NCBI GenBank assembly: GCA_900553855.1
Contig: USFG01000001.1
Coordinates: 124,001-188,000, forward strand
DNA: 64,000 nucleotides
Origin: an uncultured Mycoplasmatota bacterium
GTDB taxonomy: Bacteria; Bacillota_I; Bacilli_A; RF39; UBA660
Direction: 5' to 3'
Positions 41,784 through 51,132 of this stretch are shown here, piece after piece. The notes below the pieces were generated by a model that did no database searches, was not told the DNA's origin, and saw only the letters and a list, made by a program, of their open reading frames with translations. A program made the position numbers and the translations under genes. Position 1 is the stretch's first letter, and every line of letters begins with the position of its first letter.

Positions 41784-42350
41784 TTATTCCTCCTTTCCAT
41801 AATCATGATCTAATAGATTAAATACATTTAATTTTAATTCTTCTAAAGTTCCATCATTAATAATTTCATGGTTATATTTATCATAATTATCAAGAGCTGT
41901 TTCAGTTCGGTGAACACTTTCAGTTTGGTTTAAACTATTATCAAATTCAGGTCTAACTATGTTTATTTTGATGACATTTGGATATATACTATTTATTGTA
42001 TCTAATTCCTCTGGTAATCTTGCATCACTTATAGTGATTATATCAGCAAAATAGCTAAGTACTTTAATATCATCAACGATCCTTTTTATAAAATAATAAT
42101 TATCAATTTTGTCTCTAATAATATCGGTTCCTAGTTGTTGTAATAGGGTTCTTGGTTTAGTTTCTTCAGAGCCATCCCATGAACTTATTAATTTAGCATA
42201 ATATTTAATATAAAAACTAAATTGTAAGTTTATAACTTTTAAATTATTTTTTTCTCCATATTCTTTAATAAAACTAGCTGTTGTATCTTTACCAGCACGG
42301 GCTTTACCAGCTAGCATTATTATTTTAGGATTTTTATTTGTTATTTCCAT
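41784..42350 (-). CDS. P-loop kinase, deoxynucleotide monophosphate kinase-like
   Basis: 188 residues. Walker A is GKARAGKDT near residue 15-23, followed by an LQQLGTD-IIRD element, ITISDARLPEELD (Walker B-like, with the acceptor-lid Arg), and an HRTETALDNY segment. This is the order seen in T4 gp1-type dNMP kinases and dephospho-CoA kinase relatives; a nucleotide substrate is the best guess. AGAGG precedes the ATG. First gene of the operon with the SDR. Confidence 0.65.
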   Translation of the reverse strand: MEITNKNPKIIMLAGKARAGKDTTASFIKEYGEKNNLKVINLQFSFYIKYYAKLISSWDGSEETKPRTLLQQLGTDIIRDKIDNYYFIKRIVDDIKVLSYFADIITISDARLPEELDTINSIYPNVIKINIVRPEFDNSLNQTESVHRTETALDNYDKYNHEIINDGTLEELKLNVFNLLDHDYGKEE

Positions 42351-42580
42351 AAAATTACCTCTTCTATAATAAATATAATATAATTTTTGTATTTTTTACA
42401 TTTTTTTGTTAAGTAAAGTGTAAAGTTTTGTAAGAATTTTTCAAGGGATAGCCACATCGTTAATCTGAAGGGGTAATTCCTTTATTTTTTTACTTAAATT
42501 TTGATAGTTATATATTTTGAAATTCTTCAATAAAATTAATTTATGTGATAAAATATTATTTATCTAGGAGGTATATAATT
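42351..42580. other. Divergent spacer before the ABC exporter
   Basis: 230 bases of mostly AT-rich sequence. A GC-richer island at about 42440-42480 contains a small AAGG...CCTT hairpin. TTCAAT (42526) and TAAAAT 17 bases later could be the exporter promoter. I see no gene or known riboswitch. Confidence 0.35.
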
Positions 42581-45500
42581 ATGCTTGAAATTAAAAATAT
42601 TTCTAAAGAATATAAAGTAGATAATTATACTCAAAAAGCACTTGACAATGTAAGTGTTAATTTTAGAGATAATGAATTTGCATCAATATTAGGTCCATCA
42701 GGAAGTGGTAAAACAACACTTTTAAATATTATTGGTGGATTAGATAAATATGATAGTGGAGATCTAATTATTAATGGAGTCAGTACTAAAAATTATAATG
42801 ATAGAGATTGGGATACTTATAGAAATCATAAGATTGGTTTTATATTTCAAAGCTATAATTTAATTGGTCATCAAACTATTTTGAGTAATGTAGAACTTGC
42901 TTTAACCTTAGCAGGAATATCTAAAGCGGAAAGAAGAAAAAGAGCAATAGATGCACTTGATAAAGTAGGTTTAAAAGATCATATTAATAAAAGACCTAAT
43001 CAATTATCTGGTGGACAAATGCAGAGGGTTGCCATTGCTAGAGCATTAATAAATAATCCAGATATACTTCTTGCTGATGAGCCAACTGGTGCTTTGGATT
43101 CAGTTACAAGTGTACAAATAATGGAGTTATTAAAAGAAGTTGCTAAGGATAAATTAGTTATAATGGTTACACATAATCCGGAACTTGCTAAAAAATATTC
43201 AACTAGAATAATTGAACTTAAAGATGGGAAGATAATAAGTGATAATAATTCATGTAAGGAGAAAAGTAAAATTAGTAAAAAGTTAGATAATGTTAAGAAG
43301 ACATCGATGTCATTTATAACTGCACTTAGTTTATCTTTTAATAATTTAATGATTAAAAAGAAAAGAACTTTGCTTGTTTCATTTGCTAGTTCAATTGGAA
43401 TTATAGGTATAGCGCTTATTTTAGGATTATCGACTGGATTTCAAAATTATATAGATAAACTACAAGAAGATACTTTAGCCAGTTATCCTTTAACAATTAC
43501 AACTGAACATGGTGATTTAACAAATATGTTGCTTACAATGGTTAGCGATGATAGTGGTAGTGAAGGGGATAAAGTAATTGAAAAACAATATATAAGTAGT
43601 ATGTTTGGAAATGTTAAAAGTAATGATTTAAAGACATTTAAAGGTTATATAGATAAAAATTATGATTTAATAAAAAATGATATTTCTACAATAAAGTATA
43701 GTTATAATGTTGAACCTTTAATTTATACAAAAGATGTTACTAATAAGATTACTAAAATAAATCCAAGTGAATTTTTTTCTTCTTTTGGTGCAAGTTCTAT
43801 GTATTCTTTTTCTTCAGTGTTTAATCAAATGATTGATGATATATCTTCTCTTGAAAAAGATTATAATGTGTTAGCAGGCAGTTGGCCTAAAAATTATAAT
43901 GAAATGGTTATTGTTTTATCAAGTAAGAACACTATAAGTGATTTACTTGTTTATTCTTTAGGATTAAGAGATAGTAGTGAACTTAATAATATGATTAAAG
44001 ATATTATGGCTGGTAAAGAAGTAAATATTAAAAATGATCCGATGGAATTTACTTATGAAGATTTAATGAATGTTAAGTTAAAGTTGGTTAATCCAAGTGA
44101 TATGTATAAATATAATTCTAAATATAAAGTTTATGAAGATTTAAGTGAAGATAGTGATTATGTTAAAAAGATATATGATAATGCGGAAGAGTTAAAAATA
44201 GTTGGTGTTGTTGCACCTAATTCATCTAATTCCTCAATGAGTTTAATGGCAGGTGTTGCATATCCTAGTAGTTTAACTAAACATATTATTGATCTTGCTA
44301 GTGAAAGTGAAATTGTTAAAAAGCAACTTGAAAATGAGAATATAGATGTATTTACTAATAAAGCATTTGATGGTAAAAAGATTAATGCGAATATTAATTT
44401 TGAAGATATGATAAGTATAGATAAAGATATGCTTCAAAGTGCTTTTGGAATTAATTTAGATGAGAATAAACTTAAAAATATGACAAGTGGTTATACTAAA
44501 AAAATTGAAGAAAGTATTAGTACTGATAATAGTAGTGCTTTAAATGATTTTAATAAAGTTTTAAATGATATTATGAATGGATTTATTAATGATTATGATA
44601 GTAATCCGAGGGAAAGCGTTACTAAAGATGATATAGTTTATAAAGTTATTAGTCTAAATAAGGTTAGTGGTTATGTTAACGAATATATAAATAATGATAG
44701 TGTTACTAATAATTTAAGTGAACTTGAAAAGAATTATTATGTTCCAGCTAATGTGTTTAAAGATACCTATAAAGGTTTGTTACTCGCATTTTTAAATAGT
44801 TATATTGGATCTTATTCGGCAAATGATAGTTCTTTTAACGATGGAACAGAGGTTAGAGTGTTATTTAATAAAGATTTAATTAATAGTTCTTTAGAGATAT
44901 TCTTAAAATCTAGTGTTGTTAGTTTAACTGGTAGTAAGATGGCTGATGGTATGTTAGAAGCTAAAATGAAGGTTAATATTTTAACTACGGTTGGAGAACT
45001 TAGTAATAATTTAGTTAAGGATGTTGCTTCTTCATTTAATGTTGATCAAGATAAAATTGCTAAAGCATTTAAGTTTAATTTAAGTGAACAAGAATTAAGT
45101 AGATTAATGAATGCATTTTCTAGCAATGAGATGGGAAGTGCAAGTACTAATTTAAGTAGTTTAGGATATCAAGATATTGAAAATCCAAGTATGATTTCGT
45201 TGTATTTTAATAGTTTTGATAGTAAAGAAAATGTATTAAAGTTTATTGATAATTATAATGAACAAGTTAAAAATAATAATGAGGAAGATAAGGTAATTAA
45301 TTATACTGATACTACTGGTATATTAATGAAATCTGTTAAAAAGATTGTTGATAGTGTAAGTTATGTATTAATTGCGTTTGTATCAATAAGTTTAATTGTT
45401 TCAAGTATTATGATTGGAATTATTACTTATATTAGTGTATTAGAAAGAACTAAAGAAATTGGTATTTTAAGAGCAATAGGAGCTTCTAAAAAGAATATTT

Positions 45501-45760
45501 CATCTATATTTAATGCCGAAACTTTTATTATAGGTTTGCTATCAGGAATAATTGGTATTGGAATATCATTATTTTTGTTAGTGTTTATTAATCAGTTAAT
45601 TCATAAGTTAACGGGAAATCCGGATATAACTGCGGTACTTCCATTAATTAGTTCAATAATATTAATTTGTTTAAGTGTAGTATTGACTTTAATAGGTGGT
45701 TTAATTCCATCACGAATTGCAAGTAAAAAAGATCCTGTTGAAGCACTTAGAACAGAGTAG
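42581..45760 (+). CDS. ABC transporter, ATPase fused to FtsX/MacB-like permease
   Basis: 1059 residues. The MacB-type ATPase is at 1-225: Walker A GPSGSGKT at 38-45, signature LSGGQMQR, Walker B ILLADEPTGALD. The first membrane helix is near 275, then an extracytoplasmic domain of about 600 residues, then three helices at about 910-1055 with the FtsX signature (ERTKEIGILRAIGASKKNI) and PSRIASKKDPVEALRTE at the end. Such fused exporters handle peptides, lipids or antimicrobial stress. GGAGG lies 9 bases before ATG 42581; the upstream in-frame ATG has none. It is monocistronic. Confidence 0.9.
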   Translation: MLEIKNISKEYKVDNYTQKALDNVSVNFRDNEFASILGPSGSGKTTLLNIIGGLDKYDSGDLIINGVSTKNYNDRDWDTYRNHKIGFIFQSYNLIGHQTILSNVELALTLAGISKAERRKRAIDALDKVGLKDHINKRPNQLSGGQMQRVAIARALINNPDILLADEPTGALDSVTSVQIMELLKEVAKDKLVIMVTHNPELAKKYSTRIIELKDGKIISDNNSCKEKSKISKKLDNVKKTSMSFITALSLSFNNLMIKKKRTLLVSFASSIGIIGIALILGLSTGFQNYIDKLQEDTLASYPLTITTEHGDLTNMLLTMVSDDSGSEGDKVIEKQYISSMFGNVKSNDLKTFKGYIDKNYDLIKNDISTIKYSYNVEPLIYTKDVTNKITKINPSEFFSSFGASSMYSFSSVFNQMIDDISSLEKDYNVLAGSWPKNYNEMVIVLSSKNTISDLLVYSLGLRDSSELNNMIKDIMAGKEVNIKNDPMEFTYEDLMNVKLKLVNPSDMYKYNSKYKVYEDLSEDSDYVKKIYDNAEELKIVGVVAPNSSNSSMSLMAGVAYPSSLTKHIIDLASESEIVKKQLENENIDVFTNKAFDGKKINANINFEDMISIDKDMLQSAFGINLDENKLKNMTSGYTKKIEESISTDNSSALNDFNKVLNDIMNGFINDYDSNPRESVTKDDIVYKVISLNKVSGYVNEYINNDSVTNNLSELEKNYYVPANVFKDTYKGLLLAFLNSYIGSYSANDSSFNDGTEVRVLFNKDLINSSLEIFLKSSVVSLTGSKMADGMLEAKMKVNILTTVGELSNNLVKDVASSFNVDQDKIAKAFKFNLSEQELSRLMNAFSSNEMGSASTNLSSLGYQDIENPSMISLYFNSFDSKENVLKFIDNYNEQVKNNNEEDKVINYTDTTGILMKSVKKIVDSVSYVLIAFVSISLIVSSIMIGIITYISVLERTKEIGILRAIGASKKNISSIFNAETFIIGLLSGIIGIGISLFLLVFINQLIHKLTGNPDITAVLPLISSIILICLSVVLTLIGGLIPSRIASKKDPVEALRTE

Positions 45761-45768
45761 TAAATAGA

Positions 45769-45798
45769 GTAAGTAAATTAAATTTTGCTTGCTTTTTT
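45769..45798 (+). terminator. Terminator after the ABC exporter
   Basis: GTAAGTAAA pairs with TTTGCTTGC using G-U pairs, followed by six T. Confidence 0.7.
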
Positions 45799-46348
45799 GA
45801 TACTAATAAATAATTATAAAATGGAAAAATGTAAAAAATTGTTAAAATATGTTGGAAAAAATGTGTAACAAATAGATTTGTTAAAAAATTTTATGTAAAA
45901 ATTGGTAATTTATCGTAAAAAAATAGAAGTTTTAATTTCCTTCAATATGACTTTGTTCAATTATTTCATTTAATATTTTTCTAATTACTTTTGTTATTCT
46001 TTTCATTATTCTCTCTGATTAAAAATAAGTCCACAACATAATGTTATGGATTTTAAATATATTTAAGTACTCTCCCAGTTATGCATGTATACTTTCGGTT
46101 TTATGAACTTACTCAGACCAAATTTGGCATTAGTGTAAGAAGATTTTACACCCTTTAAATATATCTATAAAATATTATGCTTCTAATTATGCATGATATA
46201 ATTAATTGAATATATTTATTCATATTTGTAACTATATATTACACATTTTGTTACAAGACGTCATTTGCTTTTTATTAACATGATAAAAATTTGGACTATT
46301 ATTTTTATATATTTAATAGTATAATTTATGTAGAAGGATGTGATAATT
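45799..46348. other. Long spacer with possible structured element
   Basis: 550 bases without a convincing gene. The stretch 46053-46165 is bounded by AATATATTTAA and TTTAAATATAT, which can pair, and inside it are a palindrome CCAAATTTGG, a perfect GTGTAA...TTACAC hairpin and GC-richer blocks. A hairpin near 46031-46050 precedes it. TATAAT at 46320 is the likely -10 box for lemA. No known RNA family was recognised on either strand. Confidence 0.4.
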
Positions 46349-46897
46349 ATGTGGCTATGGATATTAATAGCTGTAATAGTAGTTATTGTACTTTGGATAG
46401 TATCAACATATAATTCTTTAGTTGGTCTAAGAAATACTTGCAAAGAAGCATTTTCTACTATGGATGTATATTTAAAGAAGAGATGGGATTTAATTCCAAA
46501 TTTAGTTGAAACTGTTAAAGGTTATGCTAAACATGAAAAAGATACTTTACAAGAAGTTATTTCATTAAGAAATACTCCATATGAAAGTATGAGTGATGAT
46601 GAGAAGGTTAAAACTAATCAAAAGTTAAGCCAAAGTGTAACGAAGATTATGGCTTTAGCAGAAGCTTATCCAGAATTAAAAGCTAATGAAAATTTTAAAG
46701 AATTAAGTAAAGATTTAAGTAAAATTGAAGAAGATATTGCTAATTCAAGAAAATATTATAATGGTACTGTTAGAACTTATAATGATAAAATAGAAATGGT
46801 TCCTAGTAATATTGTTGCTGGTATTTTTGGATTTAAGACTAGAACTATGTTTGAAGTAGATGCTACTGAAAGAGAGAATGTTAAGGTAAAATTTTAG
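46349..46897 (+). CDS. lemA: LemA family protein
   Basis: 182 residues. N-terminal membrane helix (WLWILIAVIVVIVLWIV), then the LemA helical domain: YNSLVGLRN, KRWDLIPNLVETVKGYAKHE, AEAYPELKANENFKEL, and a final NIVAGIFGFK. Function is not known, but it is often paired with DUF2207 or TPM-domain proteins, as here. GAAGGA precedes ATG 46349, preferred over GTG 46340. Confidence 0.93.
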   Translation: MWLWILIAVIVVIVLWIVSTYNSLVGLRNTCKEAFSTMDVYLKKRWDLIPNLVETVKGYAKHEKDTLQEVISLRNTPYESMSDDEKVKTNQKLSQSVTKIMALAEAYPELKANENFKELSKDLSKIEEDIANSRKYYNGTVRTYNDKIEMVPSNIVAGIFGFKTRTMFEVDATERENVKVKF

Positions 46898-46909
46898 AAG
46901 GTGAAAAAA

Positions 46910-48781
46910 GTGAATAGAAAAATTATAAATTTATTATTTTGCATATTTACTTTTTTTCTTTTTAGTTTAAATTGTTATGCAAATGATTATGATATAACTA
47001 AATACGATGTTGAGATAGTTGTTGATGAACATAATAAATATAGTATAAAAGAAAATATTGATACTTATTTTAATGTTAGTAAGCATGGGATTGTTAGAAG
47101 AATTCCTTTATATAACAATATTATTAGACAAGATGGTACTAGGGAAAGAAATAGGGTATTAATATCAAATGTTCATGTTAATGAAGAATTTGCTTCTTCT
47201 AGAGAAAATAATAATTATGTTCTTAAAATTGGTAGTGCTGATAAAACAATAAATGGAAAACATTCTTATACTATTTCTTATGATTATGATATTGGGCTTG
47301 ATAAAAATAATAAGTATGATGAATTGTATTTTAATATTATTGGTACAAATTGGGATACTGATATTAGTAATGTAACTTTTAAAATTACAATGCCTAAAGA
47401 ATTTGATGCTAGTAAACTCGGATTTAGTTATGGCGAATATGGTGAAAGTAACACTGATAATATTAGTTATGATGTTGATGGTAATGTAATAACAGGAAGT
47501 TTTGAGGGAACATTATTAGCTGGTGAAGGATTAAATGTTAGAATGGAATTACCTGAAGGGTATTTTATTAGAAAATCTGTTGGTTCTAGCTTGTTAGAGT
47601 GTTGGTATTATGTCATTCCTATTTTAGGTGTTTTAATTTCTTATTTAATTTGGAAAAAATATGGTAAAGATGATCAAGTAGTTGATGTTGTATCATTTTA
47701 TCCGCCAGAAAATATGAATAGTTTGGACGTTGCGTTTGCTAAAAAAGGAAGTGTTAATTCAAATGATGCTGTATCACTTTTAGTTTATTTAGCAAGTAAA
47801 GGCTATATCAAAATAGTTGAAGATAAGAAGAGTAAAAGTAGATTTACTATTCAAAAAGTTAAAGAATATGATGGTAATAATAAAGAGGAAGAATTATTTT
47901 TCAGAGGATTATTTAAAAAAGTTTGGGATTCTATTTCAAGTGATGAATTAAATGAAAGTTTTTATTTAACAATAAATTCAATTTTAACTAAAAAAAATAG
48001 TACAGCTAATAGAAAAGAAATATTTAATAATAAATCTAGTAATAAAAGATATATATTATTTTTATTTATGTTAATAACTTCATCTTTATCAACAATTATT
48101 CCGGCATTAGGATATAAATTAAGTGATGTAATTTTTTCAATCATAATTTGTAATTTAATTGGAATTGTTGCACTTATAATTGTGGCAATAATATATGATA
48201 ATAATTGTACTAAAAAAGGATTAAATAGTGCGTTAGGTTTTGCTTTCTTTTTTGTACTAGCATTAGCTGTTGCTAATTTTACAATAATTGGTTTTGAATA
48301 TATTTATTATGATACTGTTTACTTAATTGGATTTATATTATGTATGGTATGTACTTATTTAATATATTTCTTTTACTTAATTGTTACTAAAAGAACAGAA
48401 TATGGTAATAAAGTTTTAGGAGAAGTTAATGGATTTAAGAAATTTTTAGAAACTGCCGAAAAAGATAAGTTAGAAAGTTTAGTTCATGATGATCCATCAT
48501 ACTTTTATAATATTTTACCATATGCTTATGTTTTAGGTGTAAGTGATGCTTGGATTAAACAATTTGAAGGAATTGCTATTGCGCCTCCTGATTGGTATGA
48601 ATCAGCTGATGCATTTGATTATTATAGATTTAATCGTTCTTTGAATCGTACAATTCATAGTGCTAGTAGAGTTATGAATTCAGTTCCACAATCTTCTGGT
48701 GGAAGTTCATCAGGTGGAGGATTTAGTGGTGGAGGATTTTCTGGCGGCGGCTCCGGCGGTGGCGGAGGAAGCTCTTGGTAG
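46910..48781 (+). CDS. DUF2207 membrane protein with glycine-rich tail
   Basis: 623 residues. Signal peptide, extracytoplasmic beta domain (YDVEIVVDEHNKYSIKENID, HGIVRRIP), one membrane helix near 230-250, a cytosolic domain (SLDVAFAKKGSVNSNDAVSLLVYLASKGYIKI), then several more helices and a tail of SGGGFSGGGFSGGG type. This is the normal DUF2207 plan. AAGGTG at 46898 is 6 bases from GTG 46910 and overlaps GTG 46901, so the later start is preferred. Co-transcribed with lemA. Confidence 0.9.
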   Translation: MNRKIINLLFCIFTFFLFSLNCYANDYDITKYDVEIVVDEHNKYSIKENIDTYFNVSKHGIVRRIPLYNNIIRQDGTRERNRVLISNVHVNEEFASSRENNNYVLKIGSADKTINGKHSYTISYDYDIGLDKNNKYDELYFNIIGTNWDTDISNVTFKITMPKEFDASKLGFSYGEYGESNTDNISYDVDGNVITGSFEGTLLAGEGLNVRMELPEGYFIRKSVGSSLLECWYYVIPILGVLISYLIWKKYGKDDQVVDVVSFYPPENMNSLDVAFAKKGSVNSNDAVSLLVYLASKGYIKIVEDKKSKSRFTIQKVKEYDGNNKEEELFFRGLFKKVWDSISSDELNESFYLTINSILTKKNSTANRKEIFNNKSSNKRYILFLFMLITSSLSTIIPALGYKLSDVIFSIIICNLIGIVALIIVAIIYDNNCTKKGLNSALGFAFFFVLALAVANFTIIGFEYIYYDTVYLIGFILCMVCTYLIYFFYLIVTKRTEYGNKVLGEVNGFKKFLETAEKDKLESLVHDDPSYFYNILPYAYVLGVSDAWIKQFEGIAIAPPDWYESADAFDYYRFNRSLNRTIHSASRVMNSVPQSSGGSSSGGGFSGGGFSGGGSGGGGGSSW

Positions 48782-48796
48782 AAAGGAAAATTATTT

Positions 48797-49045
48797 ATGA
48801 GAGAATTACAAATTAATAGGGTTTATAGACATTTTAAGGGTGATTATTATTTGGTAATTGATGTTGCTTATAATTCTGAAACTAAAGAAAAATATGTTGT
48901 TTATAGAGCGTTATATGGTGATAATAAATTATGGATTAGACCTTATGATATGTTTATGAGTGAGGTTGATCACGAAAAGTATCCTGATGTTAAACAAAAA
49001 TATAGATTAGAACTTGCAGATATTAAAAGTGTAAAAGAATTATAG
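48797..49045 (+). CDS. DUF1653 family protein
   Basis: 82 residues matching DUF1653: NRVYRHFKGDYYLVIDVAYNSET, YVVYRALYGDNKLWIRPYDMF, and a late hydrophilic end. The fold is beta-rich and the function is unknown. AAAGGAAA precedes the ATG. It follows the DUF2207 gene by 15 bases and closes the operon. Confidence 0.9.
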   Translation: MRELQINRVYRHFKGDYYLVIDVAYNSETKEKYVVYRALYGDNKLWIRPYDMFMSEVDHEKYPDVKQKYRLELADIKSVKEL

Positions 49046-49050
49046 AAATC

Positions 49051-49083
49051 ACTTGGCTAATTGACGGCCAAGTTTTATTTTGG
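49051..49083 (+). terminator. Terminator after the DUF1653 gene
   Basis: ACTTGGC pairs with GCCAAGT across a 9-base loop, followed by a T-rich tract. Confidence 0.78.
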
Positions 49084-49113
49084 TATAGTTAGGATAGAAA
49101 TGAGGATGATAAA

Positions 49114-49683
49114 ATGAAGGATAAAAAGTTGTATGTTGGAATAGGAATAGTAGCTGTTTTAGTTGTAGGTATTCTAATTTATTTTTTAAATAATAAGAAT
49201 ACTGGAGATATAAAACTAAATACAAATAGTGAATTAAAATCAATGATGAATGATGTTTATAAATTATCTAATGCTGATTTACCAGATTTAAGAACTCAAA
49301 AAATTAGCTTGAATGATAAAGATGTTTTAAAATCATATACTGGTTTATCAAATAATGATGATGTAGAAGCAATAGTAGCATCAGAACCAGTAATGTCAAG
49401 TCAGGCTTATTCATTTGTAGCTGTTAAATTCAAAAATGGTGTAAATATTGAGAAAGTTAAAGAAGAAATGTATAACAATATTGATATGAACAAATGGTTA
49501 TGTGTTTCTGCTGACGTTCTTTATTTAACTAATTATGGCAATACAATTATCTATGTTATGAGTGAAGAAGATTGGGCTAAACCAGTTTATGATGCATTCA
49601 AGAAGTATGTAAATAATAGTAATGGAAAAGAATTAATAAAAAACAATTCATTAGGTTTTGAAGAATTACCAGAAGTACAATAA
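49114..49683 (+). CDS. DUF4358-like membrane-anchored protein
   Basis: 189 residues. One N-terminal membrane helix (LYVGIGIVAVLVVGILIYFL), then an extracytoplasmic domain with YTGLSNNDDVEAIVASEPVMSSQAYSFVAVKFK, which follows the DUF4358 pattern of a tested Met-x-S-x-A-Y/F-x-x-V-V-K core. Function is unknown. Single gene between two terminators, with GAGGAT before the ATG. Confidence 0.6.
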   Translation: MKDKKLYVGIGIVAVLVVGILIYFLNNKNTGDIKLNTNSELKSMMNDVYKLSNADLPDLRTQKISLNDKDVLKSYTGLSNNDDVEAIVASEPVMSSQAYSFVAVKFKNGVNIEKVKEEMYNNIDMNKWLCVSADVLYLTNYGNTIIYVMSEEDWAKPVYDAFKKYVNNSNGKELIKNNSLGFEELPEVQ

Positions 49684-49692
49684 ATTAAAGTT

Positions 49693-49717
49693 AACTCCTT
49701 ATATAAGGAGTTTTATT
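49693..49717 (+). terminator. Terminator before the MBOAT gene
   Basis: AACTCCTTA and TAAGGAGTT form a perfect stem, followed by a T-rich tract. Confidence 0.8.
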
Positions 49718-49732
49718 TGAAAGGAATTTGAT

Positions 49733-51121
49733 ATGGTATTTACTAGTATTAGTTTTATTTATTATTTTTTACCTTTATTATTAATATGTTATTTTGTTGT
49801 TCCTAAAAAATTTAGAAATATAATTTTGTTAATGTTTTCTGTTTTATTTTATTTTTATGGAGAGCCTAAGTATATATTATTGATGTTAATAGAGGTATTG
49901 ATATCTTATGTAGTAGGATTATTAATAGATAAGTATAAAAGCAAGAATATTTTAATTATTGGAATATTTATTCATGTATTATTATTTGGAATATTTAAAT
50001 ATTTTAATTTTGTAATTATTAATGTTAATAATTTATTTCATAGTAATTTGAATTTACTAAATGTTGTTTTACCGATTGGTATATCTTTTTATACATTTCA
50101 AATTATTAGTTATGAAATAGATGTTTATAATAAAAAGGTTAATGTTCAAAGTAATATATTAAAGTACTTTTTATATGTATTTTTGTTTCCACAACTTATT
50201 GCTGGTCCAATAGTTAGATATCAAGATGTAAATAATGAAATTGATAATAGAAATGTTACTTTTGAGATGTTTGCAAATGGATTAAGACGTTTTATTATTG
50301 GACTTAGTAAGAAGGTAATTATTGCTAATAATTTGGGAGAATTATGTAATATATACTTAAATTTAGGTGATAAGTCTGTACTTTTTACTTGGATATTTGC
50401 AATTAGTTATATGTTACAAATTTATTTTGATTTTTCAGGTTATTCTGATATAGCAATTGGACTAGGTAAAATGTTAGGATTTAATTTTCCTGAAAACTTC
50501 AATTATCCATATATGGCAAAGTCAATTACTGATTTTTGGAGAAGATGGCATATGACATTAAGTTCATGGTTTAGAGATTATGTTTATATTCCTCTTGGTG
50601 GTAATAAGAAAGGTGTATTAAAGCAAATTAGAAATATCTTAGTTGTTTGGTCATTAACGGGATTATGGCATGGTGCTAGTTGGAATTTTATTGTTTGGGG
50701 ATTATATTTTGGAATATTGTTAATTTTAGAAAAATTTATTTTAAAGAAATATTTTAGTAATGTTCCTAAATTTATTAAAGGTATTTATACTTTGTTTTTA
50801 GTTATGATTAGTTTTGTTATCTTTCAAGGTGATAGTTTAAGTAGTGCTTTTAATATTATAAAGGGATTGTTTGGATTAAATGGAGAGTTGTTTATAAATA
50901 ATGTAACTTTATATTATTTAAAGGGATATGTTTTATTTATTGTGTTAGGTGTAATTAGTTCTACTAATTATGTTAAAAATTTAGTTATTAAAATAAGTAA
51001 TGGTAAAGGTAAAAAAATTATTAATATATTGGAGCCTATTTATTTACTAATATTATTAATAATTGTTACTATGTATTTAATAGATAGTTCTTATAATCCA
51101 TTTTTATATTTTAGATTTTAA
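49733..51121 (+). CDS. MBOAT family O-acyltransferase (AlgI/DltB-like)
   Basis: 462 residues, about 11 membrane helices. Family marks: YFYGEPKYILL, VLPIGISFYTFQIISYEID, LFPQLIAGPIVRY, DFSGYSDIAIGLGKMLGF, FWRRWHMTLSSWFRDYVYIPLGG, and the active-site LWHGASWNFIVWG (invariant His). These enzymes move acyl groups across the membrane to a wall polymer or polysaccharide. The DHHW/AlgJ-like gene next door is its usual partner; the acceptor is unknown. Confidence 0.93.
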   Translation: MVFTSISFIYYFLPLLLICYFVVPKKFRNIILLMFSVLFYFYGEPKYILLMLIEVLISYVVGLLIDKYKSKNILIIGIFIHVLLFGIFKYFNFVIINVNNLFHSNLNLLNVVLPIGISFYTFQIISYEIDVYNKKVNVQSNILKYFLYVFLFPQLIAGPIVRYQDVNNEIDNRNVTFEMFANGLRRFIIGLSKKVIIANNLGELCNIYLNLGDKSVLFTWIFAISYMLQIYFDFSGYSDIAIGLGKMLGFNFPENFNYPYMAKSITDFWRRWHMTLSSWFRDYVYIPLGGNKKGVLKQIRNILVVWSLTGLWHGASWNFIVWGLYFGILLILEKFILKKYFSNVPKFIKGIYTLFLVMISFVIFQGDSLSSAFNIIKGLFGLNGELFINNVTLYYLKGYVLFIVLGVISSTNYVKNLVIKISNGKGKKIINILEPIYLLILLIIVTMYLIDSSYNPFLYFRF

Positions 51122-51132
51122 GGGGAATATAT

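Noticed and set aside
42440..42480. Riboswitch or T-box before the ABC exporter
   Set aside because: Only one small hairpin is visible; no T-box AGGGTGGNACCGCG or other known core was recognised.
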